Positions 43,976-54,208 of a stretch of 64,000 nt of DNA are shown here, one piece after another (positions within the stretch are counted from its first letter, which is position 1; each line of letters opens with the position of its first letter). Source of the DNA: Clostridia bacterium (GTDB lineage Bacteria; Bacillota; Clostridia; Lachnospirales; Lachnospiraceae); assembly GCA_003249225.1 (NCBI GenBank), contig QKJQ01000013.1, forward strand, positions 62,001 to 126,000, given 5' to 3'. The notes below the pieces were generated by a model that was given only the letters and a program-made list of their open reading frames with translations, was not told where the DNA came from and ran no database searches. Position numbers and translations under genes: made by a program.

Positions 43976-45139
43976 TTATAATACGCACGGACCGTCACCG
44001 ATCTCAACCACATAAAAATCAGCTTCATATCCAATTTTTTCTTTGTAAACTTTTCCTACCATTTCGATGAAAGAAGGTATGTTCTCTTCCTTCACAATAC
44101 TCACTGTACATCCGCCAAACCCGGCCCCGGTCATACGGGATCCGATAACACCCGACTGTTCCCAGGCTGTTTCAACCAATGTGTCAAGTTCAATACCCGT
44201 AACCTCATAATCATCACGCAGAGATACATGAGAAGCATTCATAAGTTCACCAAATAAAGCAATGTTATTCTTCTGCAAAGCTTCAACGGCACGAACGGTG
44301 CGAACGTTCTCGTAAACAGCATGTTTCGCACGACGAGTCTTTGTCTCATCACCGATCACTGCTTTATTCGCTTCAAACTCTTCTTCCGTGAGATCACCTA
44401 GGGCATTTATGTTACAAACCGTTTTTAGTTTTTCAAGAGCAGCCTCACATTCACTCCTTCTTTCGTTGTACTTTGATTCTCCAAGTCCTCTTTTTTTGTT
44501 ACTGCTCGCGATAACAAGCTTTGCTCCGTTTAATTCGATCGGTGCGTATTCATAGGATAAATCTGCTGTATCAAGGAATATGGCATGATTTTTCTTGCCC
44601 ATGGCTATGGCAAACTGATCCATTATACCGCAATTAACACCAATGAATTCATTTTCAGATTTCTGAGCCAGCTTTGCTATCTCAACAAAGTCAAGTGTAA
44701 GTCCAAAGAATGTTTTTGCAATAAATGCTGCCAGAACTTCGATCGATGCTGATGATGAAAGACCAGATGAATTTGGTATGTTACCAAAGATCAGTATCTC
44801 CATACCGGAATCAATTACATGTCCCTTGTCAAGCAACGTCTTTATAACACCCAGCATATAGTTAGCCCACTGGTACTCTTTTTTGTATACAATCTGGTCA
44901 AGAGATGCTTCAATAACACCAACGGATTCAAAATTCATTGAATAAAAGCATAATTTCTTATCGGTTCTTTTTCTTGCAATCCCATAGGTTCCGATGGTGA
45001 GAGCACATGGAAATACATGGCCTCCATTATAGTCTGTATGTTCTCCGATCAGATTGACACGTCCCGGTGAAAAAAATGCTGTTGTTTCTGTTCCTTCTCC
45101 ATAAATCCTGATAAAATCTTTTGTCAATTTTTCTTTCAT
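43976..45139 (-). CDS. galK: Galactokinase
   Basis: GHMP kinase that phosphorylates galactose to galactose-1-phosphate, the first committed step of the Leloir pathway. 387 residues. Galactokinase signature GRVNLIGEHTDYNGG at about residues 27-41, ATP loop NSSGLSSSASIEV near 123-135, and motif 3 GSRMTGAGFGGC. ATG at 45137-45139 after AGGAG. It follows a 49-residue membrane protein gene and pyrE without galT or galE, so the rest of the pathway is elsewhere. It would use galactose from the galactan system at 4.5-12 kb (inference). Confidence 0.96.
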   Translation of the reverse strand: MKEKLTKDFIRIYGEGTETTAFFSPGRVNLIGEHTDYNGGHVFPCALTIGTYGIARKRTDKKLCFYSMNFESVGVIEASLDQIVYKKEYQWANYMLGVIKTLLDKGHVIDSGMEILIFGNIPNSSGLSSSASIEVLAAFIAKTFFGLTLDFVEIAKLAQKSENEFIGVNCGIMDQFAIAMGKKNHAIFLDTADLSYEYAPIELNGAKLVIASSNKKRGLGESKYNERRSECEAALEKLKTVCNINALGDLTEEEFEANKAVIGDETKTRRAKHAVYENVRTVRAVEALQKNNIALFGELMNASHVSLRDDYEVTGIELDTLVETAWEQSGVIGSRMTGAGFGGCTVSIVKEENIPSFIEMVGKVYKEKIGYEADFYVVEIGDGPCVL

Positions 45140-45160
45140 CGCTCTTCTCCTATTACATTA

Positions 45161-45310
45161 TTAGAATAATAATTCTTTCTTTTTCATTAACAGTCTGGCA
45201 CCGTTCGCAATCATGCATACACCAATAAAACATCCCATAATGATTGAAATAATACCAACAACCAGGTTCCAGATCCCCGCAGATTTCATGGTCTTATAAA
45301 TTTTCTCCAT
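45161..45310 (-). CDS. Small membrane protein (49 residues) between pyrE and galK
   Basis: Too short for ordinary ORF calling but well supported: ATG at 45308-45310 with AGGAG six bases upstream, and it fills the gap between pyrE and galK. The protein begins MEKIYKTMKSAGIWN, has one hydrophobic stretch of about 22 residues rich in Ile, Val and Gly including MGCFIGV, and ends in a basic tail MKKKE. One membrane-spanning segment is predicted. Function unknown. Confidence 0.75.
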   Translation of the reverse strand: MEKIYKTMKSAGIWNLVVGIISIIMGCFIGVCMIANGARLLMKKKELLF

Positions 45311-45344
45311 TGCTTCTCCTGCCTTTCCCAAATGTTTGATTTAA

Positions 45345-46016
45345 CTATGCTCCATATAATACATAATACTGATCAATAGCATCCTTCATTGCATCATCAA
45401 TAATGATTTTCCCTTTGTATGGACGATTATACAGATGCTCAACTACTTCCTCCATCGTTACAATTGCCGTTGTCTGAATCTGATATTGTTCTTCAATTTC
45501 CTGTAATGCGCTGATTTCACCTTTTCCTTTTTCCATACGGTCTACAGAAACAATCAACCCGAGAATTTTAACATCTCCCTGTGCTTTTAGAATAGGCATT
45601 GTCTCTTCGATTGATGTTCCAGCTGTCGTTACATCTTCAATGATAACAACTCTGTCTCCATCTTCCATCGGACTTCCAAGGAGAATTCCTTTTTCACCAT
45701 GATCCTTGATTTCTTTACGATTTGACGAATAACGGATATCGGCATCATATTCTTCACTTAATGCCATGGATGCTGCAACACTCAATGGAATCCCTTTATA
45801 AGCCGGTCCGAACAACACATCAAAATCCAGTCCAAACTTATCCTGAATTGCATTGGCGTAATAGGTTCCAAGCTTTCTTAACTGTGCTCCCGTTCTGTAA
45901 AATCCGGTATTAACAAAGAAAGGGGTCTTACGTCCGCTTTTTGTTACAAAATCACCGAATTTTAAAACACTGCAATCTACCATGAATTCAATAAAATCCT
46001 TCTTGTACTGTTCCAT
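45345..46016 (-). CDS. pyrE: Orotate phosphoribosyltransferase
   Basis: Makes orotidine monophosphate from orotate and PRPP in pyrimidine synthesis. 223 residues. PRPP-binding motif VVIIEDVTTAGTS at about residues 121-133 and the mobile loop region YSSNRKEIKDHGEKG. ATG at 46014-46016 after GGAGG. It forms a pyrK-pyrD-pyrE series; pyrF and the earlier steps are not in the window. Confidence 0.96.
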   Translation of the reverse strand: MEQYKKDFIEFMVDCSVLKFGDFVTKSGRKTPFFVNTGFYRTGAQLRKLGTYYANAIQDKFGLDFDVLFGPAYKGIPLSVAASMALSEEYDADIRYSSNRKEIKDHGEKGILLGSPMEDGDRVVIIEDVTTAGTSIEETMPILKAQGDVKILGLIVSVDRMEKGKGEISALQEIEEQYQIQTTAIVTMEEVVEHLYNRPYKGKIIIDDAMKDAIDQYYVLYGA

Positions 46017-46049
46017 TACTTACCCTCCGCACTTGCTCTTTCTTTTCTT

Positions 46050-46982
46050 TTAATTTGAACAACCGGATGCTGTGTCTTTTCCTTCCACACAGCCAATCAG
46101 GTCATTAATATCCTCGATTTGATTCTTTTTCATATAAGATTCGATACCAACGATTGTTTTGATCGTCGCATATGGATCCATGAAATTCGCAGTACCCACC
46201 GCGATTCCGGTCGCTCCGGCCATCAGGAATTCAAGTGCATCCTCACCGTTGCAGATTCCACCCATACCAATAACCGGGATGGAGACCGAATGAGAAGCCT
46301 GATAAACCATTCGCAAAGCTACCGGTTTGATGGCCGGTCCAGATAGTCCACCCGTTTTGTTTCCCAGCAGAAATTTTCTTTTGTTAATATCGATTTTCAT
46401 TCCAGTCAAGGTATTAATAAGAGAAATGGCATCCGCACCACCTGCTTCTGCTGCTTTTGCCGTCTCTGTTATATCTGTGACATTTGGACTCAGCTTCATT
46501 ATTAACGGCAATGTTGCATGTTTCTTTAGCGTTCTTGTTATTTCTTCAACCATCTTAGGATTCTGTCCAAATGCAATACCGCCTTCTTTGACATTCGGGC
46601 AGGATATGTTGATTTCTAATAGATCGGCTTCCTTCTTCGTTAGTCTTTCTACTACCTCAACATAATCTTCGGTTGATTTCCCGCACACATTAACGATGAT
46701 ATTCGTGTTAAATTTACGAAGGAATGGCACATCACGTTCAAGAAACACATCCAGGCCTGGATTTTGCAGACCGATCGCATTCAGCATACCACCGTAGGTC
46801 TCTGCAATTCTCGGTGTTTCGTTTCCCTTCCAAGGTACATTGGATACGCCTTTTGTCACCACAGCACCAAGTGCATTCAAATCAACAAATTCACTGTATT
46901 CCATACCCGACCCAAACGTTCCGGAGGCCGTCATGACCGGATTCTGAAAGGTAACACCGGCTATATTAACTGATGTATTCAT
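46050..46982 (-). CDS. pyrD: Dihydroorotate dehydrogenase B, catalytic subunit
   Basis: FMN-containing catalytic subunit of the NAD-linked (class 1B) dihydroorotate dehydrogenase. 310 residues, (beta/alpha)8 barrel. The class 1B catalytic Cys is in INISCPNVKEGG (about residue 134), with FMN-contacting motifs GTFGSG, NVCGKS and GMGGICNGEDALEFL. ATG at 46980-46982 after AAGGGG. It works with PyrK encoded just upstream. Confidence 0.96.
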   Translation of the reverse strand: MNTSVNIAGVTFQNPVMTASGTFGSGMEYSEFVDLNALGAVVTKGVSNVPWKGNETPRIAETYGGMLNAIGLQNPGLDVFLERDVPFLRKFNTNIIVNVCGKSTEDYVEVVERLTKKEADLLEINISCPNVKEGGIAFGQNPKMVEEITRTLKKHATLPLIMKLSPNVTDITETAKAAEAGGADAISLINTLTGMKIDINKRKFLLGNKTGGLSGPAIKPVALRMVYQASHSVSIPVIGMGGICNGEDALEFLMAGATGIAVGTANFMDPYATIKTIVGIESYMKKNQIEDINDLIGCVEGKDTASGCSN

Positions 46983-47019
46983 ATATTTACTTCCCCTTAT
47001 CTTACTTGCTCGATCAATT

Positions 47020-47784
47020 TTATAACTCTATCTCATGTGCAAAGAAAACTGGACCTTCTTTACAGATTCTCTTATTGTTTACATTTGTATGTTCATCTTT
47101 TTCTTTTGACTTGCAAACGCAGGCAAGGCATGCTCCAATACCGCACGCCATACGTTCTTCAAGAGACAGCTGTGCCGGGATTCCCATCTGCTCTGCCAGC
47201 TTTTTAACGCCTCGCAGCATTGGTGTCGGTCCGCATGCAAATATCATATCTCCCACAATATTATTCTGATTAATAGCATCAATCACAGTTCCTTTTGTTC
47301 CTGCACTTCCATCATCTGTTGCAATCACAACCTCGCCCAGTCCTTCAAAATCATTTTGTAAAAAGATTGTATCACGAAATCCAAGAACAACTGTCTTTTT
47401 GCATTTTAAAGTTTTGGCAAGCTCGACCATGGGGGGAATTCCAATGCCCCCTCCTATTAATATGGCATGCTCACAATCAGAAATCGTAAACCCATTTCCC
47501 AGGGGTCCCATAACATCGACGGTCTCTCCTGCTTTCACTTTAGACAGTTCCTTTGTCCCCTCGCCAAGTACTCTGTAGACCAGCCGAAATCGCTTGTTCT
47601 GACGATCTGTTTCGCAGATGCTGATTGGTCTTGGGAGAATCCTTGATCCATCTTTACAGTAAACAGATACGAACTGTCCCGGTGCCGACTGTGATATCAT
47701 CATATTTTTAAGCCACATATCATAAACACCTTCTGAAATTTGTACATTGCGAATGACTTCGGCCGACTGCTTAACAATGTTCAT
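47020..47784 (-). CDS. pyrK: Dihydroorotate dehydrogenase B, electron-transfer subunit
   Basis: FAD and [2Fe-2S] subunit that passes electrons from dihydroorotate dehydrogenase to NAD. 254 residues. FAD-binding RPISICE, NAD-binding GGGIGIPPMVELAK, and a C-terminal cluster of Cys in ACGIGACLACVCKSK plus a later Cys that hold the iron-sulfur centre. First gene of the pyrK-pyrD-pyrE run. Confidence 0.95.
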   Translation of the reverse strand: MNIVKQSAEVIRNVQISEGVYDMWLKNMMISQSAPGQFVSVYCKDGSRILPRPISICETDRQNKRFRLVYRVLGEGTKELSKVKAGETVDVMGPLGNGFTISDCEHAILIGGGIGIPPMVELAKTLKCKKTVVLGFRDTIFLQNDFEGLGEVVIATDDGSAGTKGTVIDAINQNNIVGDMIFACGPTPMLRGVKKLAEQMGIPAQLSLEERMACGIGACLACVCKSKEKDEHTNVNNKRICKEGPVFFAHEIEL

Positions 47785-47812
47785 TTTACTCTCCGTTTCT
47801 CTATCCTTTTTC

Positions 47813-47826
47813 GGCAGTTTTCTGCC
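47813..47826. other. Small hairpin in the pyr leader
   Basis: GGCAG and CTGCC with a four-base loop. On the minus strand it is followed by A residues, so it is not a terminator for the pyr transcript; on the plus strand a T run follows. No PyrR-binding consensus is recognised. Confidence 0.4.
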
Positions 47827-47854
47827 TGTTTTTTCTTATATTAATTCTTTCCTC

Positions 47855-47883
47855 ATTGTATACGATTCCTTTAAGAAACGCAA
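47855..47883 (-). promoter_or_regulatory. Predicted promoter of the pyrK-pyrD-pyrE unit
   Basis: Minus-strand -35 TTGCGT (47878-47883), 17-base spacer and -10 TACAAT (47855-47860), with a leader of about 60 bases. Confidence 0.6.
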
Positions 47884-47943
47884 CCTTTTTACACCTCATC
47901 CAAAAAATCACATGCGTCTTCCATAAATTTAATTCTTATTTTA

Positions 47944-47972
47944 TTGAAAATCAATCCCACATAGCGTATAAT
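47944..47972 (+). promoter_or_regulatory. Promoter of the 1406-residue activase gene
   Basis: Plus-strand -35 TTGAAA (47944-47949), 17-base spacer and -10 TATAAT (47967-47972). Confidence 0.8.
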
Positions 47973-48017
47973 CAAAAAATGCGGAATTTTGTATTATAAA
48001 GAAAGAGGTAATTAAGA

Positions 48018-51000
48018 ATGGATAACAACTACACATTAGGGATTGATATCGGTTCTACAACAGTAAAAATAGCAATTCTTGACCCTTCCGGAAACCTTTT
48101 GTTTTCCGATTATGAACGGCATTTTGCCAATATACAGTCAACACTCGCAACACTGCTTGAACGCAGTGTCGATGTTATCGGTCCATGTAATGTATCACCT
48201 ATGATCACTGGTTCCGGTGGTCTGACCATTGCCAAACACCTTGGTATTGATTTTGTTCAGGAAGTCGTTGCTGTTGCCACTTCCTTAAAAGATTTTGCGC
48301 CACACACTGATGTTGCCATTGAACTTGGTGGTGAAGATGCAAAAATCATATACTTTACCAATGGTGTCGAACAACGTATGAACGGCATCTGTGCCGGCGG
48401 CACTGGTTCTTTTATTGACCAGATGGCAAGTCTTCTAAAAACAGACGCCTCCGGTCTGAACGAGTATGCTAAGAACTATCAGGCCATCTACCCGATTGCT
48501 GCACGCTGTGGTGTATTTGCCAAGACAGACATACAACCTTTGATTAATGAAGGAGCAACAAAAGCAGACCTTGCTGCTTCTATTTTTCAGGCTGTGGTTA
48601 CACAGACCATCAGTGGTCTGGCCTGTGGTAAGCCAATTCGAGGGAATGTTGCATTTCTTGGCGGACCACTTCACTTCCTGCCGGAATTACGTACTGCTTT
48701 CATTCGCACTCTTCATCTGACCGATGAACAAATCATAGCACCGGATCATTCCCATCTTTTCGCAGCAATCGGCGCTGCAATGAATGATACCGGAAAAGCG
48801 GATCTTTCTCTTCCTCACCTGATCAACCGGTTACGTGAGGGTATCGAAATGGATTTTGAAGTCAACCGTATGGATCCTTTGTTCGAGACTGAGGCCGCAT
48901 ATCAGGAATTTCTTGACCGTCATGCTGCACATACCGTAAAAAAAGGCGATTTAACTTCTTATAAAGGTGACTGTTTCCTTGGCATTGATGCAGGTTCTAC
49001 CACCACAAAGATTGCTCTCATCGGTGAAGATGGCACTCTTCTCTATTCCTTTTACAGTAATAACAACGGAAGCCTCCTGAAGACGACGATCAAGGCTTTA
49101 AAAGAGATCTATGATAAACTTCCAGAACGAGCACGTATCGTTCGCTCGTGTTCTACCGGTTACGGCGAACATCTTGTAAAGGCAGCACTTATGCTGGACG
49201 AAGGTGAAGTTGAAACGGTTGCACATTATTATGCCGCTGCCTTTTTTGAACCCGGTGTAGACTGTATACTCGACATTGGCGGTCAGGACATGAAATGCAT
49301 CAAGATCAAGGATGGCTCTGTAAACAGTGTACAACTTAACGAAGCCTGCTCTTCTGGCTGTGGTTCTTTTATCGAAACCTTTGCAAAGTCTCTTGATTAT
49401 GAAGTTGCTGATTTTGCCAAAATTGCTCTGTATGCGAAAAATCCCGTCGACCTTGGAACTCGTTGTACCGTATTTATGAACTCAAAAGTAAAGCAGGCAC
49501 AAAAAGAAGGAGCAACGGTTGCAGATATTTCCTCCGGCCTTGCTTACTCTGTAATAAAGAACGCACTTTACAAGGTTATCAAGATCTCAGATGCGAAAGA
49601 TCTTGGCGAAAAAGTTGTCGTTCAGGGTGGTACTTTTTATAATGATGCCGTTCTGCGAAGCTTTGAAACAATCTCAGGATGTGAAGCTGTCAGACCGGAT
49701 ATCGCAGGTATTATGGGTGCATTTGGCGCCGCATTGCTTGCCCGCGAACATTACAGCGGAAGCATGACTACCTTGCTGACGCAGGAGCAACTGAGTGAAC
49801 TTCGTTTTGAATCCAGCATGTCACGCTGCAAAGGCTGTACCAACAGCTGTCTCCTGACCGTCAATAAATTCACCGGCGGACGGCAGTTCGTTTCAGGTAA
49901 CCGTTGTGAACGTGGTGTCGGTAAAGTTAAGAACAAAGATAACATACCAAATCTGTTCGATTATAAAATGCAGCGTCTCTTTTCCTATGAGCCGCTTGAA
50001 AAAGAAAAAGCTGTTCGTGGCACCGTCGGTATTCCGAGAGTATTGAATTTGTATGAAAACTATCCTTTCTGGTACACATTCTTTACATCACTTGGTTATA
50101 GTGTTGTGTTATCTCCGGCTTCAACGCATAAGATCTATGAGATGGGCATCGAATCCATCCCAAGTGAATCAGAGTGCTACCCGGCAAAGCTTGCTCATGG
50201 TCATATAATGTGGCTGTTAAAACAAGGGGTGAACTTTATCTTCTACCCTTGTATTCCTTACGAACGCCAGGAGGTTTCAGAAACCGGAAATCATTATAAC
50301 TGTCCTATCGTTACTTCATACGGTGAGAATATCAAGAATAATGTTGAAGAATTACGTGATGAATCCATAGATTATATGAACCCGTTCTTATCCTTTGAAA
50401 ATGAGAAGATCGTCAGTGACCGTCTTGTTGAGATTTTCACAGAACGTCAGATTCCGGTTGGCGAGATCCGCTCTGCCGCTCATGCAGCATGGGCTGAGAT
50501 GGATGCGGCACGAAAAGATGTATCAAAAAAAGGAGAAGAAACAATAGCTTATCTGAAAGAGACCGGACGTATGGGTATTGTCCTTGCCGGTCGGCCGTAT
50601 CATCTTGATCCTGAAGTTCATCATGGTATTCCGGAACTTATAACATCCTATGGTGTTGCCGTTCTTACAGAAGACAGCGTTTCACATCTGGCAGAAGTAG
50701 AACGTCCCATGATGGTCGTTGATCAGTGGATGTACCATTCAAGATTATACGCTGCGGCTACCTACGTCAGAACGCAGGAGAACCTTCAGCTTGTTCAGCT
50801 TAACTCCTTTGGCTGTGGTCTTGATGCGGTTACGACCGATGGTGTTAATGATATTCTGGCTTCAGCCGGTAAGATCTACACTGTACTGAAAATTGATGAA
50901 GTTAATAACCTTGGCGCTGCAAGAATCAGGATCCGTTCCCTTTTGTCAGCGATTAATGACCGTAAGGCAAAAGGTTATCATAGTGAAATAAAATCATCCG

Positions 51001-52238
51001 CACATCACCGTGTCGTTTTTACAAAGAAAATGAAAGAGGAATTCACACTTCTCTGCCCACAGATGTCACCAATTCATTTTACTGTATTGGAACGAGCTTT
51101 ATCCTCCTGTGGTTACCGATTAAAGATTCTTCCAAACGACAACCGCCAGGCTATCGATGTAGGACTCAAATTTGTTAATAATGATGCGTGTTTCCCTTCT
51201 CTTATGGTCGTTGGTCAGATCATGGATGCTCTGCAGTCCGGTGAATATGACCTTGACAAAGTCGGTATTATGATCAATCAGACCGGCGGAGGATGCCGTG
51301 CTACAAACTATATAGGATTTATTCGACGTGCCCTAGAGAAAGCCGGGCTTTCACATATACCGGTCGTTTCCTTCAGTATGAAAAAACTAGAAGACAATCC
51401 AGGCTTTAAAATCGATATTCCAATGTTGTTAAAAGCAATACAGGCTCTGATCTACGGAGATCTCTTTATGCGGGTTCTTTACCGCACACGCCCTTATGAA
51501 ACAGTTCCGGGATCAGCCAATGCATTGCACAAAAAATGGGAAGAAAAATGCTGCATAGACGTTGAAAAAGGAAGCTGGATCACCTTTAATCGAAACATCC
51601 GGCAGATCATCCGTGAATTTGATGAACTTCCAATCGATGATTCTGTTCGCCGTCCGCGCGTAGGGGTTGTTGGTGAGATTCTTGTCAAATTCCTTCCTAG
51701 CGCTAACAACTATCTGGTCGACTTGCTGGAGACCGAAGGTGCAGAAGCCGTCGTTCCTGACCTGCTTGACTTCTTCCTGTATGGATTTATTGACGATGTT
51801 TATAAAGCTGATTATCTTGGAAAGAGCAAAAAGTCTGCTGCTATGGCAAAACTTTATATCTTCGCTCTCGAACTGATGCGAAAAGGTATGACCGATGCAC
51901 TGAAAAAAAGCAAACGTTTTTATGCACCATCCAAAATACAGGAACTTGCTGATTATGCAAGTCCAATCGTTTCCATAGGGAATCAAACCGGCGAAGGTTG
52001 GTTCCTTACCGGTGAGATGGTTGAGCTTATCCATTCCGGAGTTCCGAACATTGTATGCGCGCAGCCATTTGCCTGCCTACCAAATCATATTGTAGGAAAA
52101 GGCGTTATCAAAGAACTGCGCCGACTTTATCCAAAAGCAAACATCGTTGCTGTTGATTATGATCCTGGTGCCAGTGAAGTTAACCAGTTGAACCGAATCA
52201 AGCTTATGCTCTCAACCGCAGCAAAAAATCTGCAGTAA
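48018..52238 (+). CDS. 2-hydroxyacyl-CoA dehydratase activase-like protein with duplicated ATPase domain
   Basis: 1406 residues, specific function unknown. Two BadF/BadG-type ATPase domains come first: one at about 5-260 ([27 protein letters not shown]) and one at about 322-575 ([27 protein letters not shown]). Both keep the two Cys that bridge the [4Fe-4S] cluster of dimeric activators. A Cys-rich segment [14 protein letters not shown] (about 601-640) and a DUF2229 region (from about 670) follow, and the C-terminal part resembles the HgdB-type dehydratase fold. Such fusions occur in many anaerobes, outside classical fermentation operons. It is a single-gene unit with its own promoter and terminator. 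A redox role driving a low-potential electron transfer is plausible but not shown. Confidence 0.88.
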   Translation: MDNNYTLGIDIGSTTVKIAILDPSGNLLFSDYERHFANIQSTLATLLERSVDVIGPCNVSPMITGSGGLTIAKHLGIDFVQEVVAVATSLKDFAPHTDVAIELGGEDAKIIYFTNGVEQRMNGICAGGTGSFIDQMASLLKTDASGLNEYAKNYQAIYPIAARCGVFAKTDIQPLINEGATKADLAASIFQAVVTQTISGLACGKPIRGNVAFLGGPLHFLPELRTAFIRTLHLTDEQIIAPDHSHLFAAIGAAMNDTGKADLSLPHLINRLREGIEMDFEVNRMDPLFETEAAYQEFLDRHAAHTVKKGDLTSYKGDCFLGIDAGSTTTKIALIGEDGTLLYSFYSNNNGSLLKTTIKALKEIYDKLPERARIVRSCSTGYGEHLVKAALMLDEGEVETVAHYYAAAFFEPGVDCILDIGGQDMKCIKIKDGSVNSVQLNEACSSGCGSFIETFAKSLDYEVADFAKIALYAKNPVDLGTRCTVFMNSKVKQAQKEGATVADISSGLAYSVIKNALYKVIKISDAKDLGEKVVVQGGTFYNDAVLRSFETISGCEAVRPDIAGIMGAFGAALLAREHYSGSMTTLLTQEQLSELRFESSMSRCKGCTNSCLLTVNKFTGGRQFVSGNRCERGVGKVKNKDNIPNLFDYKMQRLFSYEPLEKEKAVRGTVGIPRVLNLYENYPFWYTFFTSLGYSVVLSPASTHKIYEMGIESIPSESECYPAKLAHGHIMWLLKQGVNFIFYPCIPYERQEVSETGNHYNCPIVTSYGENIKNNVEELRDESIDYMNPFLSFENEKIVSDRLVEIFTERQIPVGEIRSAAHAAWAEMDAARKDVSKKGEETIAYLKETGRMGIVLAGRPYHLDPEVHHGIPELITSYGVAVLTEDSVSHLAEVERPMMVVDQWMYHSRLYAAATYVRTQENLQLVQLNSFGCGLDAVTTDGVNDILASAGKIYTVLKIDEVNNLGAARIRIRSLLSAINDRKAKGYHSEIKSSAHHRVVFTKKMKEEFTLLCPQMSPIHFTVLERALSSCGYRLKILPNDNRQAIDVGLKFVNNDACFPSLMVVGQIMDALQSGEYDLDKVGIMINQTGGGCRATNYIGFIRRALEKAGLSHIPVVSFSMKKLEDNPGFKIDIPMLLKAIQALIYGDLFMRVLYRTRPYETVPGSANALHKKWEEKCCIDVEKGSWITFNRNIRQIIREFDELPIDDSVRRPRVGVVGEILVKFLPSANNYLVDLLETEGAEAVVPDLLDFFLYGFIDDVYKADYLGKSKKSAAMAKLYIFALELMRKGMTDALKKSKRFYAPSKIQELADYASPIVSIGNQTGEGWFLTGEMVELIHSGVPNIVCAQPFACLPNHIVGKGVIKELRRLYPKANIVAVDYDPGASEVNQLNRIKLMLSTAAKNLQ

Positions 52239-52283
52239 GTATTCTGATTGAGCATCTATAAACATTGTTCCATATCATTAAAA

Positions 52284-52316
52284 GAAAAGCTGACGTTTTG
52301 CAACGTCAGCTTTTCC
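52284..52316 (+). terminator. Terminator of the activase-like gene
   Basis: AAAAGCTGACGTT and AACGTCAGCTTTT form a perfect stem with a four-base loop, about 50 bases after the stop codon. Confidence 0.92.
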
Positions 52317-52399
52317 TGTTCTTAATTTTGTCTGTATTTATCGCACCTGTAAACAATCAAGCTGTAATGATGCTATTGTAATAAACTTACAGTAATCGC

Positions 52400-52493
52400 T
52401 GTATTCATCCTGTTATAACAATCATATTGTATTCACCCTGTTATAACGATCACACTGTATTCATCCTGTTGTAACGATCTTACAGTATTATCC
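52400..52493. repeat. 28-bp tandem repeat, three copies plus a partial
   Basis: Units at 52400-52427, 52428-52455 and 52456-52483 share the frame TGTATTCAYCCTGTTRTAAC followed by RATCNTAY-like ends, and a fourth starts at 52484. The first unit contains the palindrome TGTTATAACA. The copies abut with no spacers. They lie in the gap between the activase terminator and the convergent ung gene; the rest of this gap holds nothing I recognise. Confidence 0.8.
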
Positions 52494-52531
52494 TATACTA
52501 ATTACCTAACGTAACGAACATGTTTTACTAA

Positions 52532-53209
52532 TCAAACATTATCAATCTGCCAGTCAATCGGCTCTGCACCGTTAGCTTTTAGAAACTCATTTGCCATACT
52601 AAAATGATGACATCCAAAAAAACCTCGGTATGCAGACAATGGACTAGGATGCGGTGCTTTTAAAATCAAATGTTTTGGATTATTCAGCATTGGGATCTTG
52701 CTCTGTGCTGGTTTTCCCCAAAGCATGTATACAATCGGTCGTTCCTGTTGATTCACAGCCTGAATCACAGCATCTGTAAACTGCTCCCATCCTTTTCCCT
52801 GATGAGAATTGGCCTGATGTGCTCTCACCGTAAGTACGGTATTAAGAAGGAGCACTCCCTGATCTGCCCATTTTTTCAGATATCCATGTGTCGGTATGCT
52901 TAACCCAAGGTCATCTGCCAGTTCTTTATAGATATTTACCAGCGATGGTGGTATATCCTGCTGATCCTGTGGTACAGAAAAGCTAAGACCATGCGCCTGA
53001 TTCACATTATGATAGGGATCCTGACCAAGTATCATAACTTTTACTTTACTAAGCGGCGTAAAATGAAATGCATTGAATATCTCGTCTGCCGGCGGATATA
53101 TAATATGTGTATTGTACTCATCTTTTACAAACTGGTACAGATCTGTATAGTAAGTTTTCTTAAACTCCGGTCCAATATATTCAAGCCAGTCATTCTGAAT
53201 TGCTCCCAT
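52532..53209 (-). CDS. ung: Uracil-DNA glycosylase, family 1
   Basis: Base-excision repair enzyme that removes uracil from DNA. 225 residues. The water-activating motif GQDPYHN has Asp64, and the DNA-intercalation motif HPSPLSAYRGFFG is near the C-terminus. I use the ATG at 53207-53209 (MGAIQ), which has AGAGGT upstream; an ATG seven codons earlier has none. It is convergent with the activase-like gene. Confidence 0.95.
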   Translation of the reverse strand: MGAIQNDWLEYIGPEFKKTYYTDLYQFVKDEYNTHIIYPPADEIFNAFHFTPLSKVKVMILGQDPYHNVNQAHGLSFSVPQDQQDIPPSLVNIYKELADDLGLSIPTHGYLKKWADQGVLLLNTVLTVRAHQANSHQGKGWEQFTDAVIQAVNQQERPIVYMLWGKPAQSKIPMLNNPKHLILKAPHPSPLSAYRGFFGCHHFSMANEFLKANGAEPIDWQIDNV

Positions 53210-53432
53210 GGATAACCTCTTTTCCTGCATCTAAATCCCTTAAAAATCCTTTTTATCTTTATTGTCCTGACTTTATCCATCAGCCCAATCTAACCCGTTG
53301 TGAGCCTTTGTAATTAATTCTATTCGTAATCTTTCTGGCTGTGAGTCTCAGTCTATCAAAATATCAGCGTTCACCTGAAATCTTTCAATTTCAAACTGCC
53401 ATCTTTTGTATTGTTTTGCTTATGAAAAACAA

Positions 53433-54194
53433 CTAATGCCGTACACTGATTCCTTTATTGTTGAGATAATTTTTAACATCTCTGATTTCCATTTCGCGGT
53501 AGTGAAACAACGAAGCAGCAAGCACAGCATCTGCTTTTCCTGTTGTCAGTGCATCATAAAAATGTTCCATCTTACCGGCTCCTCCGGATGCAATAACAGG
53601 AATCGATACAGCCTCCGAAATAGCTCTGGTCAGTTCAAGATCATACCCTTCCTTCGTGCCATCACAATCCATACTGGTAAGAAGAATTTCTCCGGCACCA
53701 AGCTTGTTTGCTTTAATAGCCCACTCCACGGCATCCATATTCATATCGATACGTCCACCGTTCTTGTAGACATTCCAACCACTCCCATCCGCTCTTTTCT
53801 TCGCATCAATAGCAACAACAACACATTGACTGCCAAATTTTTCAGCAGCTTCCGATATCAACTGCGGATTCATGAGCGCAGCAGAGTTCACTGCAATTTT
53901 ATCCGCACCTTCTCGAAGAATCGTTTTAAAATCATCGACAGTTCGGATTCCTCCGCCAACCGTAAAAGGAATAAAAATTGTTTCAGCAACTTTTTTGACC
54001 ATTTCAAGGGTTATATTCCTTGAGTCGGAAGATGCTGTTATGTCAAGAAATACAAGTTCATCAGCTCCTTCTTTTCCATACAAAGCGCCAACTTCCACAG
54101 GATCACCTGCATCACGTAAATTAAGGAACTGAGTTCCTTTCACAACACGTCCATTCAATACATCAAGACATGGAATAATTCTTTTTGTAAACAT
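53433..54194 (-). CDS. hisF: Imidazole glycerol phosphate synthase, cyclase subunit
   Basis: Barrel subunit that joins PRFAR with ammonia from HisH to give imidazole glycerol phosphate and AICAR. 253 residues. Catalytic Asp11 in [14 protein letters not shown], the second Asp in [16 protein letters not shown], and phosphate loops VGGGIR and ASGGAG. ATG at 54192-54194 after GAGGAG. It follows hisH by 14 bases. These two genes are about 33 kb from the main his operon. The intact motifs contrast with the degenerate HisF-like part of hisIE. Confidence 0.97.
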   Translation of the reverse strand: MFTKRIIPCLDVLNGRVVKGTQFLNLRDAGDPVEVGALYGKEGADELVFLDITASSDSRNITLEMVKKVAETIFIPFTVGGGIRTVDDFKTILREGADKIAVNSAALMNPQLISEAAEKFGSQCVVVAIDAKKRADGSGWNVYKNGGRIDMNMDAVEWAIKANKLGAGEILLTSMDCDGTKEGYDLELTRAISEAVSIPVIASGGAGKMEHFYDALTTGKADAVLAASLFHYREMEIRDVKNYLNNKGISVRH

Positions 54195-54208
54195 AGCAAT
54201 CTCCTCAC

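Noticed and set aside
51513-52034. Minus-strand ORF of 173 codons
   Set aside because: Antisense to the well-supported activase-like gene.
52400-52493. CRISPR array
   Set aside because: Repeat units abut without spacers and no cas genes are present.
53406-54023. Plus-strand ORF of 205 codons
   Set aside because: Antisense to hisF, which has all catalytic motifs.
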